This document shows positions 1 through 11,900 of a stretch of DNA of 64,000 nucleotides, piece after piece. The stretch's first letter is position 1, and every line of letters begins with the position of its first letter. Below the pieces are notes generated by a model, which did not search any database, was not told the origin of the DNA, and saw nothing but the letters and a program-made list of their open reading frames with translations. Both the position numbers and the translations under genes were made by a program. The stretch lies in contig JACDTU010000005.1 in the NCBI GenBank assembly GCA_022376465.1, forward strand, positions 546,001 to 610,000. Direction: 5' to 3'. The stretch is from Cubamyces lactineus (lineage: Eukaryota; Basidiomycota; Agaricomycetes; Polyporales; Polyporaceae).

Positions 1-156
1 GCTGTATTCTTTCTGCTCATACGCCAGTGACTTGTATTCTACACTATTCTTGCCCTTCGTTCTGGTCAGATGGCTGACATGGCGCTCCGCGCGGTCTCTG
101 ATGATTTGCGATCCATCAACGGTGGGCGGCCAGACATGGTGCGTCGGATCGCTCAT
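1..156 (-). CDS. Possible N-terminal fragment of an unidentified gene leaving the left edge
   Basis: On the minus strand an ATG (complement of 154-156) opens a frame of 52 codons that is still open at the left edge. It begins MSDPTHHVWPPTVDGSQ and is rich in charged residues. An in-frame stop lies seven codons upstream, so this would be the true start if the gene is real. No family is recognisable and no TATA box was seen at a convincing distance. It could also be an internal exon or chance; sequence left of the window is needed to tell. Confidence 0.25.
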   Translation of the reverse strand, partial: MSDPTHHVWPPTVDGSQIIRDRAERHVSHLTRTKGKNSVEYKSLAYEQKEYS

Positions 157-506
157 AATGTCCCAATACGAATATCATGTTATTCGACGACTCCAGGCTG
201 AAGTGTTCTGCGATGCGCCTTTCCCTGGCAACCATGGAAAATCCGCATGGCACCGATGCCGTCGCCTAATAGCGAACACCCCACATCCATCCATCCAATC
301 CGTACTCCTCCCCTGTGCCAATTTTGTCAGGTACTGTGTCCTCAACGAATGACCTCCGTTCACGCATGGGCACGATTCACCGTCGTGAGTTGCCGTGTAA
401 CGGCACATTGGGCAGCTGTTCATTCGCGCCGTTCCTAGAATGTCCATAGCCCACATGCGCGTGTCGTAATTGCTGACTTCCGCGATGTCGCTGGCTTTTG
501 ACAGGC

Positions 507-513
507 ATATATA
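507..513 (+). promoter_or_regulatory. TATA box of sedolisin A
   Basis: The string CATATATAC lies about 50 bp before the ATG at 564. With transcription starting some 30 bp downstream of the box, the 5' leader would be very short, which favours the ATG at 564 over the one at 546. The remaining bases from 157 to 506 hold no gene I can support. Confidence 0.4.
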
Positions 514-563
514 CTGCGGATGCTCATGGTCTTTCCGTCAGTTTCATGTTCTCCTCTTTCACT

Positions 564-2690
564 ATGGCACCCTCAAAGCGCTTGTTCTTCGGTCTAGCTT
601 TGATACCCTTCGCTCTCGCAGGGTCTAACTCGCACATTGCACGGTCTCTGCAATACCATGAGGCCCGTTCATCCACACCATCTGGCTTCGTGGCCCTAGG
701 GCCCGCTTCTCCAGAAAAGACTTTGACGCTCCGCTTTGCCCTGTCGCAGACTGACCCAGAAGGTCTCATCAGTGCGCTGTACGACGTGAGCGATCCCGCT
801 AGCCCCAACTACAGTAAACACTTGTCGAAGGCCGAGGTATGTGATGTACAAATCGATACTCGAACCCGTTACTGAGTACAGACAGACCGAGCGGTTCGTT
901 GCACCGAAGTCTGCCTCCGTGAACGCAGTCGACGCCTGGCTACGTGAGCACAACATCAGCGGATCCGCCTCCTCGCCCGCGGGTGATTGGATCAGCTTCC
1001 AGCTCCCCGTGAACCAAGCGAACGAGCTCTTCTCTGCAAACTTCAGTACATTCAAGGATGCTCGTACGGGCATTGATGTGATTCGAACCCTAGCCTACGC
1101 CCTACCCCCAGAGCTCCAGGGCCATGTTGACTTTGTCCACCCAACCGTGTCGTACGTCTTCTTATTTCATTCGCTAGATGCTAGTCACGATAGAGAACTC
1201 ACTCCACCATACTACGTCGACAGGTTTGCTACCGCTGCAGGTGGCCACAAGAGTATCCACGCCAAGCGAACTTTGGTAGATGCGACGAAGCGGGACAATG
1301 TGCCCGCAGCATGTGTCAACGGTACCACCCCGGCATGTTTGCAATATGTGTACAATATTCCAGCCACACCTGCGGTCAACAAGGACAATCAGCTCGGGGT
1401 GACCGGACGCCAAGGTGGTATAGCTGGCTATTCATTCCTAGAGGTACAGAGATATGCAGTCCTTGCGAGACGAATACCAGCTAACGATGACCATCTTTGC
1501 AGACTTTCCTTGAGACACTACGTCCAGATATAGATCCTACGACGAACTTCACTGTGATCGGCATCGATGGTGGCTCCAATAACAACAGCCTTCCTGGAAT
1601 TGACGAAGGGGTGTGTGCAACTTAAATGGTCTGAAACTTCTTCGCCAGACACTGACCTCTGCTACGCCGTAGAACCTCGACATTCAGTACACCGTAGGCA
1701 TTGCAACCGGTGTCCCTGTTGTCTACGTTTTTGTAGGAGAACAAAACCAAGACGGCGAATACGACGGCTGGCTCGATGAAGTCAACTATCTACTCGCTCA
1801 AGAGAACCCACCTCAAGTCATGACTAGTAGTTGGGGCGCTTACGAAGAGAGCCAGTATTCGCAACCAGTCACCGAGTTGCGTCTACCTTGTGAATACCCT
1901 CGTATTTGTAGCGCTTTACTGACTTGTCTGCAGGAGGCTTTGCCAGGCATATGCGCAACTTGGTGCGCGCGGAGTGAGCCTCCTCGTAGCATCATTGGAC
2001 GAGGGTGTCGGATGTTCGCCAGCCAATATCACCAACTTTGAAGCCACATTCCCTTCCAATTGTCCTTAGTATGTGCATCCCACCCACTGCTTGTTTTCTC
2101 ACACTCATATCTTCCCAAGCGTGACGTCTGTGGGGGGCACTATCAACTACGATCCCGAAGAGGGTTGGTTTGCGTCGTCAGGCGGATTCACCAACTACTT
2201 CTCCACGCCTGACTACCAGAAGTCAGCGGTCTCTGCGTGGCTAGAACAGTATGGTTCTCAGAACGCTGGCCGCTACAATGCTTCGGGCCGTGGTTTCCCT
2301 GACATCTCTGCTCTGGCATCCGGCTACCCCATCTACGAAGGTTTTTGGTTTGACACAGCCGGCACCAGCGCCGCAAGTCCAGTCATTGCTAGCATGCTCG
2401 CGCTTGTCAATGACAGGCTGAATTCCGCTGGAAAGCCTCCACTCGGATGGCTGAACCCGCTGTTGTACTCTGAGAAGGGTGTCGCTGCGCTCACTGATAT
2501 CGTCAGCGGGAATAGTTCTATCACTTGCACCGAGGACGACCCGTCACCTCGGGGTTTCGACGCGGTGCCAGGATGGGATCCTGTACGTATTCCTTGTGAC
2601 GTTGCGTCAAAGAAGTACTGATCTCCTTCACAGGTCACAGGCTTGGGTACACCCAGCTTCGACAAACTGCTTGAGCTCGCAGGGCTGTAG
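564..2690 (+). CDS. Secreted tripeptidyl-peptidase / sedolisin, family S53 (copy A)
   Basis: Eight exons give 574 residues: 564-836, 886-1151, 1224-1443, 1503-1610, 1673-1875, 1934-2068, 2120-2582, 2634-2690. The product is an acid serine-carboxyl peptidase that removes tripeptides from protein N-termini outside the cell. A signal peptide (about residues 1-20) is followed by the pro-kumamolisin activation domain and the S53 domain. The catalytic residues are visible: E288 and D292 (E-G-N-L-D, split by an intron), D379 in SLDEGVG, and S485 in AGTSAASP. The final CP-Y-VTSVG codon is rebuilt across an intron that uses an AAG acceptor, and exon 5 uses a weak donor (GTTGCG). The oxyanion loop differs from the usual SGDSGVG. 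A Met at 546, six codons upstream, is an alternative start. Exon phases match copy B at 45118-47323 exactly. Confidence 0.92.
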
Positions 2691-3546
2691 CACAAGCTCA
2701 CGTCGTCAGTCTATGTAATGTCATTCTTCGTGTTCTGACAAGCAAATGCCGTTACGTTGTCTACCGCGCGAAATTTGTTAGAATGTGAAAGAGCTTCCCT
2801 AGCGCCATCAGCATTGAGCGACTTTGTTCAGCCTGCTCGTCGCCATTGAGCCCTTGAGCAAAAGTGGTATCCACCGATACCGTCAATGCAGAAACCTTGT
2901 GAGAAATACAACATCATTTAAATTGCCATTAGCGCAAGCTAGTTCAATATGCGTCCCAGCGGTGGCTGTGCAGCTAGTAGGACCTCAACGTCAACCGCCG
3001 TCGTTCTCACTGGGGCTGAGTCACCGGCACATCCCTCATGTTGCTCTGTCTTTAGCACGGCTACAATGCTGCACGAACTGTACTTTCACGTATCTAGATA
3101 TGCCTTTGTTTATAACAGGAGACAACTACGTTGATCCGGCGATCGGCGCTGTTCAGACCGTTGCTGTTCACCGCGACACTGATGCCACTCGCACGGGCCA
3201 CTGGCACCCTTCAACCAAGGCACGAACGTGGCTAGCAATTTCCAATGATGTGTCTCGCAAAGGCCGCAAAAGCCCAAAGACTGGTCGCTTCGAATGAAGC
3301 ACACACCTCTAGCATGGAAAGCCAATGGTAAGCCTCCTCTCCCCGTGAGCGATAGTTGTGTTTGGAAGCCATTCATCTGTCGTTCGATCACTACAGCATG
3401 TTCACCATACGAATCTTGCGGTCCCTTTGACGCATGCAGATGCCAATCGTTATGCATGCCACAGGTATAGTATATATGTGCGGACACCTGCTACCTGCTA
3501 CCTCTGCTATAACCCCCTCTTCTCTCTGCACGCCTCCGATACTGTC
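2691..3546. other. Intergenic spacer without a supported gene
   Basis: No coding exon with family similarity or good splice sites was found between sedolisin A and the acidic orphan gene. It holds the 3' end of the former and, near its right end, a TATA box for the latter. A 157-codon open frame at 2824-3297 has no ATG at its beginning and no recognisable content. Confidence 0.5.
3471..3477 (+). promoter_or_regulatory. TATA box of the acidic orphan gene
   Basis: TATATAT, preceded by GTATAG, sits 70 bp upstream of the ATG at 3547. This spacing is normal for fungal promoters and supports that start over the earlier open frame that begins at 3358. Confidence 0.5.
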
Positions 3547-4467
3547 ATGGACGGACAGCATCCACCGTCTGGACCTGATAGAGCCCGCGCCTTCCCCCAG
3601 CGAACTCCTCCAAGGTCTAGATGGGGCTTGCAGAGGGAAAACCACACGGCCAATGCTAGCTACACTCTTCCTCTAGCTATCACCTCCAATGATTCCTTCC
3701 GTGGAACGATCCTACAGGCCCTTCAAGCGACCACGAGTGACCCATGCTTGTTGGGGCCTTATGCATGCGACCACGGCAGAGAGTCGCCTTCCCAGGATTT
3801 CCTTCCTTTGCCTTCCGGCAGTGAGACAGGATCAGACAATTTGCGCCGTCTTGGGTACGAGAGAGACGACGACGATGACGAATCCGACTTAGACGAGGAA
3901 TCCGAGTCCGAGGAGCACCGTGACTCACGAGGCCAAATCGCCCTTCCTGAATGGCTTTTTTACGATGAGATCCCTACGAGCCTCAATGGCATCTCTAAGA
4001 CTCCTTCCGCCGAGTCGACTTCTCAAGGTGGTACAGGAAGCAGCGCATCCTGCCCAATCACCGGGTTATTCTTGCTTCCTACGCCTGAGGAAGTTGAACA
4101 CTACGCGATCATTAGGGATCCATCTCCGACCGTGCATGCCCCTCCAGTACCTGAGCTCGAGCTGGCCACAGATGGATTGAATCTCCCAGAGGCTGTCAGT
4201 GTCTCCACGACGCCTTTCACAAAGGAATCAGACGCGCCAGGCTCGCCCGCACCCAGCAGTCACGACGCTACACCCGTACTGTCCGATTCAGCGTCCACCT
4301 CAAGCACTTTGGATGAAGCCGCAAAAGACCTCATTGCCTTTGTCCTCGATTTACTCAGGTCTAATCCTTTACCAGAGGACGAAGGCTTGGAAGCAGCACC
4401 AACGTGGAGTGATTGGCTCCAGAGCTGCATGCTCGCGCCGGACCTAGACGACGAGTGTCAGACATGA
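3547..4467 (+). CDS. Acidic, disordered protein of unknown function
   Basis: A single open frame of 306 residues with no family recognised. It is rich in Ser, Pro, Glu and Asp, with an acidic tract near residues 105-125 that includes ERDDDDDESDLDEESESEE. Pro/Ser/Thr-rich stretches around residues 195-250 suggest mostly unstructured protein. The C-terminal 60 residues contain a more ordered, hydrophobic segment (AAKDLIAFVLDLL) and may form a helix. There is no signal peptide or membrane segment. Acidic tracts of this type occur in nuclear and chromatin proteins, but that is inference only. The frame is open 63 codons further upstream; I chose the ATG just after the TATA box. Confidence 0.6.
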   Translation: MDGQHPPSGPDRARAFPQRTPPRSRWGLQRENHTANASYTLPLAITSNDSFRGTILQALQATTSDPCLLGPYACDHGRESPSQDFLPLPSGSETGSDNLRRLGYERDDDDDESDLDEESESEEHRDSRGQIALPEWLFYDEIPTSLNGISKTPSAESTSQGGTGSSASCPITGLFLLPTPEEVEHYAIIRDPSPTVHAPPVPELELATDGLNLPEAVSVSTTPFTKESDAPGSPAPSSHDATPVLSDSASTSSTLDEAAKDLIAFVLDLLRSNPLPEDEGLEAAPTWSDWLQSCMLAPDLDDECQT

Positions 4468-4986
4468 TCTGCCAGTGTTGCGACTCCAATGGGCCATCTG
4501 GCGAACACCCATCCTACATTAACGCTCCTTACGACAGGACTTACGTTATTCTTACATTATTTCCCCCCGACCTTTCATTGACCCTCTCACTCATTGACAC
4601 ACTTCAGTACTGTATGACACTTACTCTTGACAATCCTACGTTACGACCCGCCCGAGTGCGCTACGTTATACTATACACGCTCAATGCAACGATATATCAC
4701 ACTCTGGGTTCAGGCTAGCTACACGGAAGCGCAACAAACAGTGAATATGGAACCGGCTTTTTACGTCCAGCAGCCTGTGATTTCGGCAAGCTGGGACTTC
4801 GAGAGTTTCGTCTCGCCGACGTGCAATCGTCCGAAGGCCACAATTAGAATATACCGTGACAATCATTAGATGCATACGACACCAAATTCTACGCTAAACA
4901 TCACACCGTCCTAACCCAACAGCACACCCGAACCTCCCAAAGACTGCACGCAACGCTCAGTCAACGGTGCTTCATGGAACACGGGG
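4468..4986. other. Convergent 3' spacer
   Basis: About 520 bp between two convergent genes. The short open frames here lack splice signals or family content. AT-rich runs are consistent with 3' untranslated regions and polyadenylation signals. Confidence 0.5.
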
Positions 4987-6759
4987 TCAGTCCACTGCTA
5001 TTACGCATGGCAAAAGGTCGACGTACAGAATCTCACGCTGAGGGTGAACATGGATCGAGGTGTGGCTCGGGACGCCGTTGATACGGGGGTATGCGTTCAA
5101 GTTCTTGTGGAGCGTAAGCTGGAACACAGACGCGCTGCCTTGGCTGCAATATGAGAGGACACGATGAGTGCATTGCTCATAGTGGCATTCGCTTGATAGG
5201 AATACTCACCGAGAGGTGATGGTCGAGTACGCGAGGAAGAAGACCCAGATGCGGTACCAGCGCTCGCCGTACTTCTCGATCACCGCGTCCTTGTTGCTGA
5301 TCCAGTTCTTGTACCAGCGCCAGATAGTCGCGGAGTAGTGTACACCGAGGACATCGATATTCTTGACCTCGAAGCCGGCCGCTTCGACCTGCTTGACGAC
5401 CCATCCGAGAGAGCAAGACGCATCCGCACCAGGGAAGATGTACTTGTTCATGAAGAGACCCCAGATGAGGTCCTCGTACTGCCATGCGGGACGGATACCA
5501 GCGACCTGGAGGACGAAGATTCCATCGTCCTCGAGCAAGTCATACATCTGGCGAAGGAAGGCACCATAGCGACGAATGCCGACGTGCTCAGCCATCTCGA
5601 GGGATACAATCTTGGTGTAAGCCGCGCGGCCGCCAGGGATTTCACGGTAGTCGAGGCAAAGGATGCGAGCCTTGGAAGGGTCACCCCCGTTCTTGATGAT
5701 GCGGTCGTTGCCAAACTTGGTCTGGTTCTTGCCAAGGGTGATACCGGTGACCTCACAGCCATAGTTCTTGTGCGCGAACGCGCAAAGGGTACCCCATCCA
5801 CAACCGACGTCGAGAAGACGGTCATTAGGTTGAAGGTTGAGCTGCGGATGGGCAAAAGGGTGAGCGTGGTTCGCAGCACACTTGCCAAACTGTGTACCTT
5901 TTCGCAGACGACGGTCAACTTGTTATCCTGGAGCTCCTCGAGGGACTGCTCGCGAGTGATGTCGGTGACAATACCAGAGGTGTAAATCATACGGGGACCA
6001 AGGAACCTGCGCAGCGAGCGTCAATAGCCCATATGATAGCGAGGACAACACTGTGAACAGTACCATTCGTAAAAGTCGTCGCCTCCTGCAAAGGACAGTG
6101 AGCGACGCGTAATGACGCGTAAAAACGCGTGACGTACTGTCGTAGTGGTCGCGGACCTGCTCCTCATCTTGGCTCTTGGAGTGAAGGATGACCTCGGGAA
6201 GCATCTGGGTGAGCACGTATTTGAAGAGCTCAGGAGTGAAGACCATCTTCGCCCAGTCATGGCGAGCCTCCATGATTTCGAGAACATCGCCTGGGAGGAG
6301 GGAGACGGGATCAATGGCTGTGACGTTACGGGGAACACGACGAGGCAGCGTACCGTTGAAGTCAACCTTGTCATCAAAGAAGGCGTCGTGGAAGACCTGC
6401 ATGGGGATCTTCTCCTTGCCAAAGTACTTTGCCTTGAGCTCAGGGTCCTTGATGGTGATGTACTCCTCGATGTTACGACCGGGGAGTTGGACCTTCTGGT
6501 TCTTGCGGGGACCGTACATGCTCATGACGGTCCAGTAGGCAATAGTAATGGGAATGCCCATGACGAGGACAAGGAAGAGGTAGGTCTTGAAGCCGCCACG
6601 ACAGAGGACGGGGAGGGACCGCTTGACGACCCATGGGACGCCGAGGACGAGGGCGGCGAGCTGGGCATTGGAGAAGTAGCCGTTGCCCTCGGCGAGGCCG
6701 ATGAGGGGAGCGTTTTTGATAGCGGGGGTGTTCGTTACGGTGACAGAGTAGGACGACAT
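4987..6759 (-). CDS. Sphingolipid C9-methyltransferase (cyclopropane-fatty-acid-synthase family)
   Basis: Five exons encode 513 residues: 6138-6759, 6064-6085, 5898-6006, 5210-5841, 4987-5142. Exon 2 has only 22 bases. The enzyme transfers a methyl group from S-adenosylmethionine to C9 of the sphingoid base of fungal glucosylceramide, in the ER/Golgi membrane. Two hydrophobic segments near residues 33-46 and 58-76 are probable membrane anchors. The SAM-binding motif LLDVGCGWGTLCAF lies around residues 260-275, followed by GITLGKNQTKFG and the conserved RQGSASVFQLTLHKN end region. Fungal members with this N-terminal membrane part are the C9-methyltransferases, which separates them from soluble bacterial cyclopropane synthases. 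The gene is divergent from YIF1 across a 270-bp spacer. Confidence 0.9.
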
Positions 6760-7029
6760 GGCGGTCGATGTCGTCGCTGGCTGTCGTGTGCTCGTCGTGG
6801 GAGGTGTGTCGTGGCAGGAGCACAAGCCGTCCTCCGTCTCTCGCGCGCGTATTTGCCCTCCAGCGCGACCGGCGTCTACGCGCCCACTGCCGCATTTGGC
6901 CATGTTGGCCCTGTTTGGTGCTGATGGGAACACGTGACGACCACGTCCTACTCTCCGCTAGTACTACGTCTTGCTCCTTTCTACCGAGTGTGCCAGTGCT
7001 TCGTTTCTTCGTTCTCATCTCACCGCAAC
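6760..7029. promoter_or_regulatory. Shared promoter region of C9-methyltransferase and YIF1
   Basis: These 270 bp separate two divergent start codons and must hold both promoters. No clear TATA box is visible. CACGTG at about 6932-6937 is an E-box-like element. Confidence 0.4.
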
Positions 7030-8366
7030 ATGGCGTACTACAACACAAACACCAGAAGCCCTCCGCCACTCCAGCACCCTGTCCCCACCCACCCCGCCTA
7101 CATCCCAGAACCGCCTGCCACACCCATGTCTCCTCAAGGCTACCAGCGGTACACCTCCTCACCGCCTGTTCCCGGTCCTGCTCAGACATACGCTCAGCCC
7201 ATCCCAAATGCCGGTCACCCAAGCCACATGTCTCCCCCATACGCCGCGGCGGGCGCGTACCACCAACCATTGGGCCCTGGCTCTCCTCCACGCCAGCCAC
7301 ATCCCTCCGCAGTCGGCCCCGGAGGCCCTGTCGACTTCTCTGCCTGGGGACTTGACAATGCGACAGCCGCATTTGGTATGCAGCTTGGCCAGAGTGCAGT
7401 CGCTGCCGGTCAGGAATACGTCCAGAAGAATGTATGTCCCGTCCTCCCATCTCCGTCCTTGCCTGCCATGCTCACAAGCCGCTTCTCAGCTCGGTGGATT
7501 CATCCCCATCTCCATGCTGAAGCATCACTTCAATGTGTCCAACTCCTATGTGATCAAGAAGCTCCGTCTCTTGCTCTTCCCTTGGAGGCATAGGCCCTGG
7601 TCCCGTCGCGTAGTACGCCTCGAGAACGGCCAGTCCGAATGGTCCCCTCCACGAGAAGATATCAACTCACCAGACCTGTACATACCTCGTCAGTCTCTCG
7701 TTCATACTACTCTGACCCTCTACTGATGTTTGCATGCAGTGATGGCGCTCGTCACCTACGTCCTCCTTGCTGCTCTTCAATCCGGTCTCAACTCCCGCTT
7801 CCACCCCGAGATTCTCGGAGTAACCGCTTCAAAAGCCCTCGGCGTTGTTCTCGTCGATTTCTTGTTCGTCAAGGCCGGCTGTTACCTCCTGAACATTCCG
7901 GTATGCACTACATTTGTGCAGCCCTGCAATCTGTGCTGACACTAGCGCAGGGTGGTCTGTCGAGTCAAGTCCTCGACGTCCTGGCATATGATGGATACAA
8001 ATTCGTGGGGTAAGTTTACATGTTCAAATTCGCCCCTTTCTGCGTCATAGCTGACTTTTTGACCAGAGTGATCGTCACCCTAATAGCGGGCCTTCTTCGC
8101 CTAGGGAACACGCTCTACTTCCTTGTCTTCATCTATACCTTCCTCGCCACCGCCTTCTTCCTCGTACGCTATTTCACTCGCACTTAACTCACCAATCACT
8201 AACACATTCTTGTCCTTAGCTCCGCTCCCTCCGCTCGATGGTCCTACCCGACGCCTCCGCAACGGCAGCAGCGGTGAACCCTTCCCAACGCTCCCGCCGT
8301 ATCACCTTCCTTTTCCTTGTCGCGGTCAGTCAGATCCTCTATATGGGGCTCCTCGTGAGAGTTTGA
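7030..8366 (+). CDS. YIF1: YIF1-like ER-Golgi transport protein
   Basis: Six exons give 354 residues: 7030-7431, 7490-7688, 7740-7900, 7951-8009, 8067-8163, 8220-8366. Yif1 partners Yip1 and Rab GTPases in COPII vesicle budding and fusion between ER and Golgi. The N-terminal 100 residues are Pro-rich and cytosolic. The family core starts with FSAWGLDNATAAFGMQLGQ and continues with the rebuilt DLYIPLMALVTYVLL, where the Leu-Met junction is restored across an intron. Five hydrophobic segments follow, ending in ILYMGLLVRV. The family's usual length and membrane layout are both met. No other family fits this arrangement as well. Confidence 0.92.
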
Positions 8367-8609
8367 GGACATGCCGGAGGGTTAAAGTACACTCGTACGG
8401 ACTGGGTGGGACGAATGTAGATACCACGGAACGATTGCAAATGCGACAATATGTATTAATGACGCCTTTCCGTCAGCTCTTGAGTCCATCTGCAAGGTAG
8501 ATTCAAAACTCAAGGGTAGCGTCGTAAGCACCAATGGACAATCAAGTAGGTGTGCTAACCTTGGCCGACCTATACTAGCCCATACTGCCCAGAGGAGCAA
8601 AAGAATACT

Positions 8610-8693
8610 AGCCCACCGCGAGGGTCGAACTCGCAGCCTTCAGATCACCCGCTAGTAAGAGTCTGACGCTCTATCCGATTGAGCTAGGCGGGC
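8610..8693 (-). tRNA. tRNA-Lys (anticodon CTT) with a short intron
   Basis: Read on the minus strand, the 84-nt gene folds as a standard cloverleaf. The acceptor GCCCGCC pairs with GGTGGGC (one G-T pair), the D arm is GCTC/GAGC, the anticodon stem is TCAGA/TCTGA and the T stem is GCGAG/CTCGC with loop TTCGACC. The discriminator base is T. The anticodon loop reads CTCTTA, then about 10 extra bases (CTAGCGGGTG), then A; this is the usual intron position after base 37. Removing the insert gives CTCTTAA, which decodes AAG lysine codons. Confidence 0.93.
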
Positions 8694-8919
8694 GTTAGGA
8701 GACAACCGTTGGTAGCATTTATAGCACCTTGCAAGGGCCAGGATGTGGACGGGCCGTCTAGAGCCCTTCACGATCTGAAGTATAGATTTAGATATACAAT
8801 GTGTACAGGGGTCAAGTCTAGGAATACTGTACGAGTGTACAACCAAGCAACGAAGCGGCCGGGTTCATAGAACACAATGAGAAGCCATCATCACGGTGCA
8901 AAGTGCGGTTCGGTCCAGG

Positions 8920-11900
8920 TCATTTGTGCGCGTTCACCACATCTCGCAATAGCGGCCGCCCCTTCAAGATACTCTCTTCGTTCGCGCCTACATTCCTGCT
9001 CCTCTTCGTACCTTTCTCCCCGTTCTGCTTGATCTGTGCAGAGCCGAGGACGTCACCATCCTGGGCTATCTCTTCGGCCGGCCGTTTTCGTGGTGAGTTC
9101 AGGGAGAAGTCATGCATGAGGTGGGCGTCGGGCGGCAGAGTTACGATCCAGCCCCGGCTGTCCATGAGCTCGAAGAAGTCAGAGAGCAACTGCGCTCCTT
9201 GCAGCGTCTTCCTCGAGCCGATGATGATCAACTTCGAACGCGCACGGGTGAAAGACACGTTCATCCGCCGCCAGTCTTTGACAAGTTCGCCGATCTACAC
9301 CAGGCGTTGTCAACACGGAGGTCCCGTAATCCGAAAGCAGCAGGACAGCGTACCAATCCATCATCATTGGAGCGGACCATCGAGATGATGATGCAGTCCT
9401 TGTCGCGCCCTTGACTTCGATCCGCAGTGAGAATCTCCAGGCCTTTCCGGTCTTGGAGCAGGTACGACAACAGCTTCAATTGTTGTCTGTAAAGCGATAT
9501 GACGCCAATCTGCTCCTGCGTGACGCCACAACCTAGGAGACATTCTGTGATTTGGTAGACGAGCTCGGCTTCCACCTCGTTCTCCACCAGATCCCCGACT
9601 CGGGAATCACGGGCGGGAACCTGATCAGTGTCGACAAATACGGCCTTGCAGCTGCCATTCAGTGACGCATGTCAGTAGCCGACTTATTGTCTCGAGTTCC
9701 ATACTTGCCTTTCGCTCATTAGCTGTTTCAGCCAGCAGCACTGGGAGGTACGGCATGTCGACTTCGCATGGAGGAATTGCAGGAAATTCGCATTCGGTAG
9801 TTTGAGGATCTGGTTCGCCACCGCTTCCGATCCGCACTTTAGGCGGTCGCTGTAGATGAGCTTGTTGGAGAGGACCATAATGTCCGAGTTCATGCGATAC
9901 TGGTGAGTCAGGTCGACAACAGCTGCAGGATGCGCGTCGGACAAGCGGCGGAAAAGAGAGACCTCTAAACCACCCTTGCGAGCCGCTCTGTTCTTCACCT
10001 GCAGTTGACTTAGCAAAAGACTGATCAGACATAAGTATTGTAACGCACTAGGGGCGGAAGTTGGAAGTGATCCCCGACAAGGACAAACTTTTCCGCGAAC
10101 CGCAAGGGGCCGAGACACGTCGGCAGCGTGATCTGAGAGGCTTCGTCGACAATGCAGTAGTCGAAAATACGCCTCGAAAACAATGGGCTGAAACTAAGGT
10201 ATCAGATATATGTTCGTTGTTCAAGTGAGAGAGACTTACTGATCTATGGTCAAGCAAGTCGTGGCGACGACCGGTGGGGACATGACTTGCTGTTCTAGCT
10301 GTTCAATAGTCTTCGCAAGAGGCCTCGCAGCGAGGGTATATTTTTGGATAGCAGGATGGATCTAAGCATGGAGAAGCTATCTTCAACAATTCGGATCTCG
10401 TCGGTGCATGTCACGACATACCTTGTCTAGGTTACCCAACCGGAGAATGCTGAAGTCGGCATCGTCGAGCTTAGAGAGGATGGTATCCACTGCGGAGTGC
10501 GTGTAGGAGGATAGGAGGACGGTCTTCCCAGCTCTGACTAGTTCCTTGATGATGGCTGCGATGACCGTGGTCTTCCCCGTTCCAGGCATTCCCAGTATGA
10601 GAGCGTAATCCTGAGCGCATAGGACTTTACGAACAGCGTGTCGTTGGTCCTCGTTAAGGCGCGAGAGCGTCTCCACCGAGTCTACGTCAGCGCTTTCTTC
10701 TGTGAAGCGCGGCTTCACCAGGTCCACAACAAGCTCGAGTCGTCGAGGCTCATTCCCGGCGTAAAATAATTGTGCGAGGTTATCGCGCATCCGCGCCATG
10801 CCGCCGAATAGTTCGTCCTTGTCGATGCGGTAGATGATCTTATCCATGAACATCCCACGCCGGCTGTGCAGTCGATCGACGATGAGCTCCTCGTCGAGGT
10901 CGTGGTCAACCCCTACGACGACTGCGTCCGGGGAAAGATCGACGATGAATCCACGAGAGAAAGCGAGTAGCTCCGGTTCGACAGAGATAGTGACTGCGTC
11001 TCCCACCGACATGTGCCCGTTCAAAAGTGACGTGGAGCCGGAGAGAGATTTGACGAAGCGATAAGTTGAGCGATGGATCTTGCCCTCCTTCTGAGTGGTC
11101 GGCTTCAAGGACGCCTGTGGGCAATACGACGCATCTAACAGCATGTTGCCGAAACATCTACCCTTCTCTTCTCTCTCCTCTGCAGACATAGTCCAAAGTT
11201 CTTTCCTGAACCGGATGAGATCTTTCTCCTCCAGTGATATGAGCGCCTCCCACTTCTTGAAGAAAGCAGTCTGTTCAAAGGTCAGATGTCCCGTCTTCAA
11301 GGAATAGATGTCCGCGATATCAGACGTGTCGTCTTCTACCTCCTCGACTGCCTTCATTACGTATTGTCAGACGTCGCATGCATGCTAAGACACGATACGC
11401 ACCTTCCGGTACAACATGCAAGTATCGAGTGCGTAACACTTGCCGCATGTCCTGTGATCATCTATTGTCGGCGGCAAGAAAGGCTCAACTCCGGCAGCCA
11501 CATCGTGTTCCTCTGCGTCCTCGTCCTGCAGGCCTGAGATATATGCCGTTGTCCGAAGTCTCCGCATGATGTAGCCAGCCATGTCATTCCGCAGCACAAA
11601 GAGCGCGCGGATCTCGTTCCTGGCAGCGGGAACACGCACAACCTCTTCACTCTGCGTATAGTACAGCAAACCACTGGGAACGTCTACGCCGTATCGCTCG
11701 CCCATCAGGAGCGTATACAGCATAGTCTGTGCGCGATGCTCCATGCCAGCGACAGCACGACCTGTCTTGATCTCGAAGGGCATCGGAGACGAGTTTTTCT
11801 GCACCTTCGGGGCAGCTCGGGCAAATGGTGTGCTGTTGTCGTCAATGTCGTACACGACCGCTTCCACAGAAGCATCGATTTTACCCTTGAGGCCATATGT

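Noticed and set aside
2824..3297. 157-codon open frame on the plus strand between sedolisin A and the acidic gene
   Set aside because: No ATG at its beginning, no domain, and no TATA box placed for it; Cys and aromatic usage look random.
6145..6924. 259-codon plus-strand frame opposite the C9-methyltransferase
   Set aside because: It is the reverse complement of a well-supported conserved gene, and its Asp/Glu/Val-rich content is typical of a shadow frame.
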